The notes beneath the pieces are model-generated. The model was not told the DNA's origin and made no database searches. It worked only from the letters and a program-made list of their open reading frames with translations. A DNA stretch of 64,000 nt, from NCBI GenBank assembly GCA_021163845.1, contig JAGGTH010000077.1, forward strand, positions 1 to 64,000, given 5' to 3'. Positions 58,457-64,000 of this stretch are shown one piece after another (the stretch's first letter is position 1; every line of letters starts with the position of its first letter). This DNA is from Helicobacteraceae bacterium (GTDB lineage: Bacteria; Campylobacterota; Campylobacteria; Campylobacterales; Sulfurimonadaceae). A program made the position numbers and the translations under genes.

Positions 58457-61060
58457 GTGATGGTTCTACGGCTCCTCTTGTTATGTACTCTTTTTTTCTC
58501 CCCCTCTCTTATTGCAGATGAGCTTGTAAAAGTCGGTGTTTTAGCACACAGAGGCATACCCATTACACTTTCTAGATATAAGGCAACAGCTGAATATCTT
58601 ACAAATAAAATAGAGGACTATCATTTTGAGATTGTACCTCTTGGCTTTGATGCACTCAAAAAGAGTGTAAAAAATAAAGAGATCGATTTTGTTTTGACCA
58701 ATACGATGTACTATGTTGAGCTTGAGTATCTCTACGGTGTGAGCCGTATCGCAACACTGAAAAATCTTAGCAGTACAGGGGATGAACTTACAAGTTTTGG
58801 GGGTGTGATCCTTGCAAAAAAGCAAAGTGAACTCGATGATCTTCAAGACCTCAAGGGCAAGCGCTTTGGAGCGGTGGATAAAAACTCTTTTGGTGGCTGG
58901 GTAATGGCACAAAAAGAGCTCAAAGATGAAGGGATAGAGGTAGAGGATTTTAGAAGTTTTCACTTTTTTGGAAGCCATGACCGTGTCGTTGTAGCGATTC
59001 GTGATGGAGAGATCGATGCGGGAACAGTGCGTACAGATACACTTGAGAGGATGGAGAGTGAAGGGCTGATCGCTCCAGAAGGCTTTAAGGTCGTAGGGCA
59101 AAAACAGTATAGTGGATTTCCATTTGTAGTGAGTACACGTTTGTATCCTGAGTGGCCTTTTGCAAAACTTGCCTCTACATCCCAAGAACTTTCAGATAAA
59201 GTTCTCATAGCACTCTTGCAGATGCCCTCTGATGCAAAAGCAGCAAGAGATGCAAATGTGGCAGGGTGGACGATCGCTCTTGATTATTCAAGCGTACATA
59301 AAATGCTCGAAGAGTTACATCTAGGACCATACAAAGATTTTGGGCATTTGACACTTGAACGTTTTTATGAGCAACATACGAGACTTTTTTACGGAGTACT
59401 TAGTGTTTTTTTACTCATTTTAGCAGTGCTTTTGTACATCTCTAGACTCAATCGCAGGCTCAAAGAAAGTCAAGAGGAGATAGAATCTCTCAATCAAAAC
59501 CTCGAAAATAAGGTGCACGCACGTACGAATGAGCTCAAAGAGTTGTATCTGCATGAGAGATATCTCAAGAATATTCTCAAAACAACGGCGGATATCAACG
59601 AACTTCTTATCACTTCCATCTCGACGCAAAATGTCCTTAAAAACAGTATGGAGAAGTTGATCGGGAATGAACATTATCAGCTGATTTGTATCAGTCTCAA
59701 AAAAGAGAACCTTTTTGAAGTGGTCGCAAAATCTTTTGAAGACAAAGCACTTGTGGGGCATCGAAGTTATCCTTATGAACTTGTGCAAGATCAAGATGAA
59801 CAACTCTTTGAGACACGAGTAGAACAACTTCCTGATGGTGAGAGCTTTCAACTTAAAAATGATAGCTACCAGTGCCCCGCTTGTTGGATAGTGAAAGTAC
59901 CTATTCGAAGTAATGAGGATGAAGAAAATTACGGAGTATTGAGTGTTTTTTCTACAAGAGAAAATGGCTTTGAAGCTCAAGAGATCAATATTCTTGAAAA
60001 CCTTGCAACCGATATAGGTCTTACGCTAGGTTCTATTTATCAAAAGAGTAAATTGGAGTATATGGAACTTGAAAGAATAGCAAATTATGAAGAGACGATC
60101 TTGGCATTTGTCAATATTATTGAACAGCGTGATAGCTACACCGCAGGGCATACGCTTCGGGTCGCTCAGTATTGTACATTGCTCGCAGAGCATCTTGGAC
60201 TAAGTGAACAGGAAAGACACAAGCTTGAAAAAGCTGCGATCTTGCATGATATTGGCAAGGTCGTGACCCCTGATTCTATTTTGCTCAAACCTGGGAATCT
60301 CTCTGCTTTGGAGTATGAACTGATTAAAGAACATGCAGATGCAGGTTATAAGATGCTCTCAAAGATCAATATGTATCAAGATTTAGCCGACATCATTAAG
60401 TACCACCATTCGCGCTACGATGGAGATGGATATCCTCAAACATCAGCTAGCGATCCTGATGCGGTACCATTTTTGTCTCATATCATGGCGGTCGCAGATG
60501 CTTTTGATGCAATGACCACAACACGTATCTACAAGCCAAGAAAAACACTTCAAGAGGCGATAGAAGAGATAGAGATGCTCAGTGGTGCGCAGTTTCATCC
60601 AGATGTTGCAAAAGCAGCTGTAGAGGTATTTGCAAAGATCGAGCTTGTTGATACGACACAGATGCCAAAAAATGAGCTCGAACAGCGCCGTTTTTCCTAT
60701 TTTTTTATGGACTCTTTGACGGAAGTATACAATGAAAACTATCTGCAGATCGTGCTTCTTGAGGCTAAGAAGACTCATCAAACTTTAGTTCGTATTGAGC
60801 TCAATCAGTTTACAGCTTATAATAAAGAGTTTAGTTGGGAAGAGGGAAATACTTTGCTTGTAAACTTTGCAAAATGGCTTAAAGAGAACTATAGTGAAGC
60901 GATGCTCTTTCGCTACCATGGAGATAATTTTGTACTTCTTTTCAAGGAAGCATATACAATTTCAGAAGAAGAGATTGAGGTCCTTGATATTTTTAGCTCA
61001 AGCAGTATCACAACGACGATCACCCATTATAATCTCAAAAAAAAGGTTCCTCAGCTTTAG
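58457..61060 (+). CDS. PhnD-like periplasmic sensor - TM - GAF - HD-GYP - degenerate GGDEF protein
   Basis: PhnD-like start (VKVGVLAHRGIPITLSRYKATAEYL); HD-GYP residues HDIGKV and HHSRYDGDGYP; C-terminal RYHGDNFVLLF in place of RxGGDEF. Confidence 0.88.
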   Translation: MMVLRLLLLCTLFFSPSLIADELVKVGVLAHRGIPITLSRYKATAEYLTNKIEDYHFEIVPLGFDALKKSVKNKEIDFVLTNTMYYVELEYLYGVSRIATLKNLSSTGDELTSFGGVILAKKQSELDDLQDLKGKRFGAVDKNSFGGWVMAQKELKDEGIEVEDFRSFHFFGSHDRVVVAIRDGEIDAGTVRTDTLERMESEGLIAPEGFKVVGQKQYSGFPFVVSTRLYPEWPFAKLASTSQELSDKVLIALLQMPSDAKAARDANVAGWTIALDYSSVHKMLEELHLGPYKDFGHLTLERFYEQHTRLFYGVLSVFLLILAVLLYISRLNRRLKESQEEIESLNQNLENKVHARTNELKELYLHERYLKNILKTTADINELLITSISTQNVLKNSMEKLIGNEHYQLICISLKKENLFEVVAKSFEDKALVGHRSYPYELVQDQDEQLFETRVEQLPDGESFQLKNDSYQCPACWIVKVPIRSNEDEENYGVLSVFSTRENGFEAQEINILENLATDIGLTLGSIYQKSKLEYMELERIANYEETILAFVNIIEQRDSYTAGHTLRVAQYCTLLAEHLGLSEQERHKLEKAAILHDIGKVVTPDSILLKPGNLSALEYELIKEHADAGYKMLSKINMYQDLADIIKYHHSRYDGDGYPQTSASDPDAVPFLSHIMAVADAFDAMTTTRIYKPRKTLQEAIEEIEMLSGAQFHPDVAKAAVEVFAKIELVDTTQMPKNELEQRRFSYFFMDSLTEVYNENYLQIVLLEAKKTHQTLVRIELNQFTAYNKEFSWEEGNTLLVNFAKWLKENYSEAMLFRYHGDNFVLLFKEAYTISEEEIEVLDIFSSSSITTTITHYNLKKKVPQL

Positions 61061-62157
61061 ATTCCAAACTCTTGTTTGACCTTTGTCACAAAGAGCTGAG
61101 GGTCAGATTTTACATCTCCGAGTACTTTTATATTGTTGAGAATTCCACGTTTATATACGAGTCCTTTGTTCTCATGTCGATCCATCGCTTTTGAATACAG
61201 AGGGGGCTTTTTTGTCACGAGCAAAATTTTCCCATCATCATCTAATATATTCGAGAGTGCGGTATATTTGTAGATAAGCTCTTCTAGTTTGACACGGTTG
61301 AGATACTTGCACTCGATCATATGGAGATGATTATTTTTCATAATGAGGATATCAAACTCATTGGAGATACGCGAATTTTTGTACTTCTCATACACTTTAA
61401 ACCCTACCTCTATATCATCGTAATCAAGGTCTTTGATGAGGTTGTAGATATAAGATTCAAAGATATTTCCTGTGAGATGGGGATCTTTAACATTGTAGGC
61501 ACCAAAGCCGTAATGCTTGAATATATTTCGAATAAGATGGTGCTGTTTTGGTAATTCTGCGATACTTTTTGCACTCTTAGGGTCAACTCCCAAGAACTGA
61601 TTGTAGGGTCTATGGTATTTCTCTATGAGTAGGGTGATAAGCTTTTCATGTTGCTGCGCAAATTTTTTGATATCACTCGTCTCCACACCAAAGCCTTTGA
61701 GTAAAAAGTGATCTTGAATATTCATCTTTTTTTGGAGTGGTTTTTTTTCAAAAGTGTTTTGGTTGATAAGAGTGTAGGTATTGTTAAACATATCATAAGA
61801 GATAAAATTCACCTTTTCTTTGAAAAGAAGATGGTTTAAAACGGTAGTAACAGTAGCGAAGCCATCTGTGATATTGATGTAGAGATCTTGTGGACTATCA
61901 ACATAGGAGAGAAGCGTTTTGGAGCACTGAGCCAAAGACTCTAGTGTGTCGTCGTGCAGGATATACTCTCTTGTTTGAAACCTGCATTTGTGTTTCTGGC
62001 AAAACTCTTCAATGCCACTTGCAACTTGCTGTGCCAAGCGTACATCCCGAGAAAAGTTATCATACAAGAGGATATGCTGTGTCATCTCATCCTTGTACTC
62101 ATAAAATAGGGGCAAAATAGATGAGTGAAAATCACCCACGATCGAGACAAGCGTCAT
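61057..62157 (-). CDS. Card1/Can2-like protein: N-terminal CARF-like domain and DUF1887 PD-(D/E)xK nuclease
   Basis: CARF-like strand YINITDGFATVTTVLNHLLF; nuclease motif GNIFESYIYNLI ... ISNEFDILIMKNNHLHMIECKYLN. Confidence 0.78.
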   Translation of the reverse strand: MTLVSIVGDFHSSILPLFYEYKDEMTQHILLYDNFSRDVRLAQQVASGIEEFCQKHKCRFQTREYILHDDTLESLAQCSKTLLSYVDSPQDLYINITDGFATVTTVLNHLLFKEKVNFISYDMFNNTYTLINQNTFEKKPLQKKMNIQDHFLLKGFGVETSDIKKFAQQHEKLITLLIEKYHRPYNQFLGVDPKSAKSIAELPKQHHLIRNIFKHYGFGAYNVKDPHLTGNIFESYIYNLIKDLDYDDIEVGFKVYEKYKNSRISNEFDILIMKNNHLHMIECKYLNRVKLEELIYKYTALSNILDDDGKILLVTKKPPLYSKAMDRHENKGLVYKRGILNNIKVLGDVKSDPQLFVTKVKQEFGI

Positions 62158-63188
62158 TTATTCTCCTGATCTGAAAGCTCTTGGAGCCTTTGGCGTACAC
62201 TTTGTTGGAGTTTTTGTGTGTACTCCTCTTTTGTTTGTGAAAGTGTAGAGAAAAAACTATTTTTTATTGCTGAGAGTGTGTGATTTTTCTCCTCTTCTAT
62301 AAGTATATGGAGTTCTCGCTCAAAAGCTTCGCGGTGGAGATACTCATCTCCCTCTAAGATGATCTTGTCGGTGGCAAACCATCCAGCCACACCCGTGGCG
62401 ACGCCACAAGCGATCGCTCCTGGTCCACTCGGTGCACACAGGGCAAAACCACCTGCACCCGCACTCAGAGCGCCACCCATTTTTGCCCCCGCTTTGATTG
62501 CGAGTTTGGCTCCCATTTTTTTGGCTACAAGTGCTCCTATCACTCCTGCTCCCACTACACCACTGGCTCGCAAAGAGGTGTGAAAGTTGTTCTCAAAGCG
62601 ATTGAGTGTACTTTGGATCTGAAGCGCGAGGATCTTCTCTAGAGCACCTCGCTCCTCCTCTGAGAGCTTTGTCTGTGTGTAGAGTGAGGTGGAGACATCT
62701 TCGAGTGAGAGGTGCAAAGTACGGTAGACCTTATCGATGATTCTTTGTTGGGATGTAAGCATCTTTGTATCAAAGTCGGTAGCATCAAAGAGATACTTTT
62801 TGAGATATTTTCCCCCATCATTTTGCGAATAAGCCCACAGCTCGATATATTCCCCTTTGAGACTGTAATGAAAGTCTGCATAGACAGGAATCTGTTTCTT
62901 CACTTGTTCAAAAAGTGTCGTTATCTCTGTTTCGATGATCTTTGTGATATTCTCTTGAAGCTTGGGAGAATTTAGGATACGTTCTATCTCTTGGGGTGCG
63001 AGTTTGAGAATGTTTTGGAGTTGTGATTCTAACTGAATGGTATCGGCGTTTGTTTGGAGCACTTGTATCTTTTTTTCTTGGAGGAGTTCTGCTTTTACAA
63101 ACAAAAAAAGCCAAAGGGCGAAGATACTTAAGATAGTGATCCAAAAAGAGCGCCAAAGGAGTTGGTTCTTAGGCATTTTCACTCTCAT
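62154..63188 (-). CDS. Membrane protein with N-terminal TM and glycine-rich hydrophobic segments
   Basis: FWITILSIFALWLFLFV; GVVGAGVIGALVAKKMGAKLAIKAGAKMGGALSAGAGGFALCAPSGPGAIACGVATGVAGWFATD; ATGA overlap with the CARF gene. Confidence 0.8.
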   Translation of the reverse strand: MRVKMPKNQLLWRSFWITILSIFALWLFLFVKAELLQEKKIQVLQTNADTIQLESQLQNILKLAPQEIERILNSPKLQENITKIIETEITTLFEQVKKQIPVYADFHYSLKGEYIELWAYSQNDGGKYLKKYLFDATDFDTKMLTSQQRIIDKVYRTLHLSLEDVSTSLYTQTKLSEEERGALEKILALQIQSTLNRFENNFHTSLRASGVVGAGVIGALVAKKMGAKLAIKAGAKMGGALSAGAGGFALCAPSGPGAIACGVATGVAGWFATDKIILEGDEYLHREAFERELHILIEEEKNHTLSAIKNSFFSTLSQTKEEYTQKLQQSVRQRLQELSDQENK

Positions 63189-63972
63189 AAGCGTGTATAA
63201 AGCGCACTACCTCTAGGATATAGCGGCTAAGTGCGAAAAAGAGCAGTCCCCCTTGGAGTAAAAAGAGCAAGGTTGTTGCAAGGCGAAGCGCACTTTGTTC
63301 AAGGGTGTCGATGAGGTAACTCCAGGTGTGCCACTGCAACACTTGTGCTTCGGCATTGAGCTTGAGCAGGGTATTTAAAAAACCACACTCAGAAGCGACG
63401 CTGTTAGAAAAAAGCATCATATTTTGCTCTAAGCCATTTTGCAGATCGATCGGGGGTGAGGCGTAGTATTGCATCGCAGCATAAAAAAGTGCCATCACGG
63501 CGACATTGATCCATGTGATAAAAGCGATCACGACACGCTCTCTCATCCGCTCTTTGAGAGTAGAGCGAAACTTTGAGAGTAGATAGATATAGGAAAATCC
63601 GAGGATAAAACTATCCACAAGTAAAACAAGCACACCCCAAAGATCCATCAGAGGAAGGGATGTAAAGAGAAAGAGCGCGACAAAGAGTGCTAGAAAAAAG
63701 CTGATAAGTGTTAAAAAAATAGGGCTTTTAACCACCTTGCTCAAGAAGCTATCTTCTCTAAAATAGCACGCTGCCAAACAGCGTCTTTGTTCAAGTTTCA
63801 TACGCGCGAGGCTATAGGTGATGATAAGGGTGACGAGCATTGGGATCGCTAAAGAAAAAGCACATCCCAGCATATAGATCTGTTGGTAAATCAGGAGCAA
63901 AACAAAAGCGGCGAAGAGAGCAAGAAGTGTCTTGAAATGCATACAAACCCCCTTTGTGCGTTGGAGCATCAT
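63169..63972 (-). CDS. Polytopic inner-membrane protein
   Basis: Several hydrophobic helices; overlaps the downstream gene by up to 20 nt (8 nt if that gene starts at MPKN). Confidence 0.75.
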   Translation of the reverse strand: MMLQRTKGVCMHFKTLLALFAAFVLLLIYQQIYMLGCAFSLAIPMLVTLIITYSLARMKLEQRRCLAACYFREDSFLSKVVKSPIFLTLISFFLALFVALFLFTSLPLMDLWGVLVLLVDSFILGFSYIYLLSKFRSTLKERMRERVVIAFITWINVAVMALFYAAMQYYASPPIDLQNGLEQNMMLFSNSVASECGFLNTLLKLNAEAQVLQWHTWSYLIDTLEQSALRLATTLLFLLQGGLLFFALSRYILEVVRFIHAYESENA

Positions 63973-64000
63973 CTTACATCATTCTAAGTAAAAAGATGGT

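Noticed and set aside
58541-59185. 214-aa antisense ORF opposite the PhnD/HD-GYP gene
   Set aside because: Cys/His/Ile-rich shadow translation of a well-supported coding frame; no RBS or motif.
59420-59980. 186-aa antisense ORF
   Set aside because: Same reason; opposite the GAF/coiled-coil region of the HD-GYP gene.

Overview
This is a contiguous, gene-dense, low-GC chromosomal window. Gene content (CcoG, NifS/NifU, YeiH, HWRQP-type histidine kinase, many GGDEF/EAL proteins) suggests a Campylobacterota (Sulfurimonas/Sulfuricurvum/Sulfurovum-like) bacterium. That placement is inferred from protein flavour, not from a search. Much of the window is housekeeping: metH, rnhA, rnc, aroC, mrp, moaC, mobA, leuC, nifS, nifU, dbpA, tex and tRNA-Gly. 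The accessory parts I consider most worth study are: (1) a minus-strand operon at 61057-63972 with a Card1/DUF1887-like CARF-nuclease and two membrane proteins, with no CRISPR array in view; (2) a 17.7-26.4 kb cluster with a tandem rhodanese, a Tat-exported type II DMSO-reductase-family molybdoenzyme (alpha, beta, and a fused heme b/heme c gamma), a Cys-rich lipoprotein, a TorD-like chaperone and a polyferredoxin, substrate unknown; (3) a five-gene c-di-GMP / putative heme / ODP-type di-iron sensory cluster at 39.2-46.5 kb; (4) a run of four hairpins in the nifS-nifU intergenic region; (5) a decayed RAYT transposase flanked by inverted REP-like palindromes and copies of a neighbouring gene's 3' end; (6) an enriched word, GGATGTA, that also forms an inverted terminator-like hairpin. 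Several decayed genes are visible: an N-terminally truncated comM, a ParE-type toxin with an in-frame stop, and the frameshifted RAYT. No searches were run. All family calls come from reading motifs.
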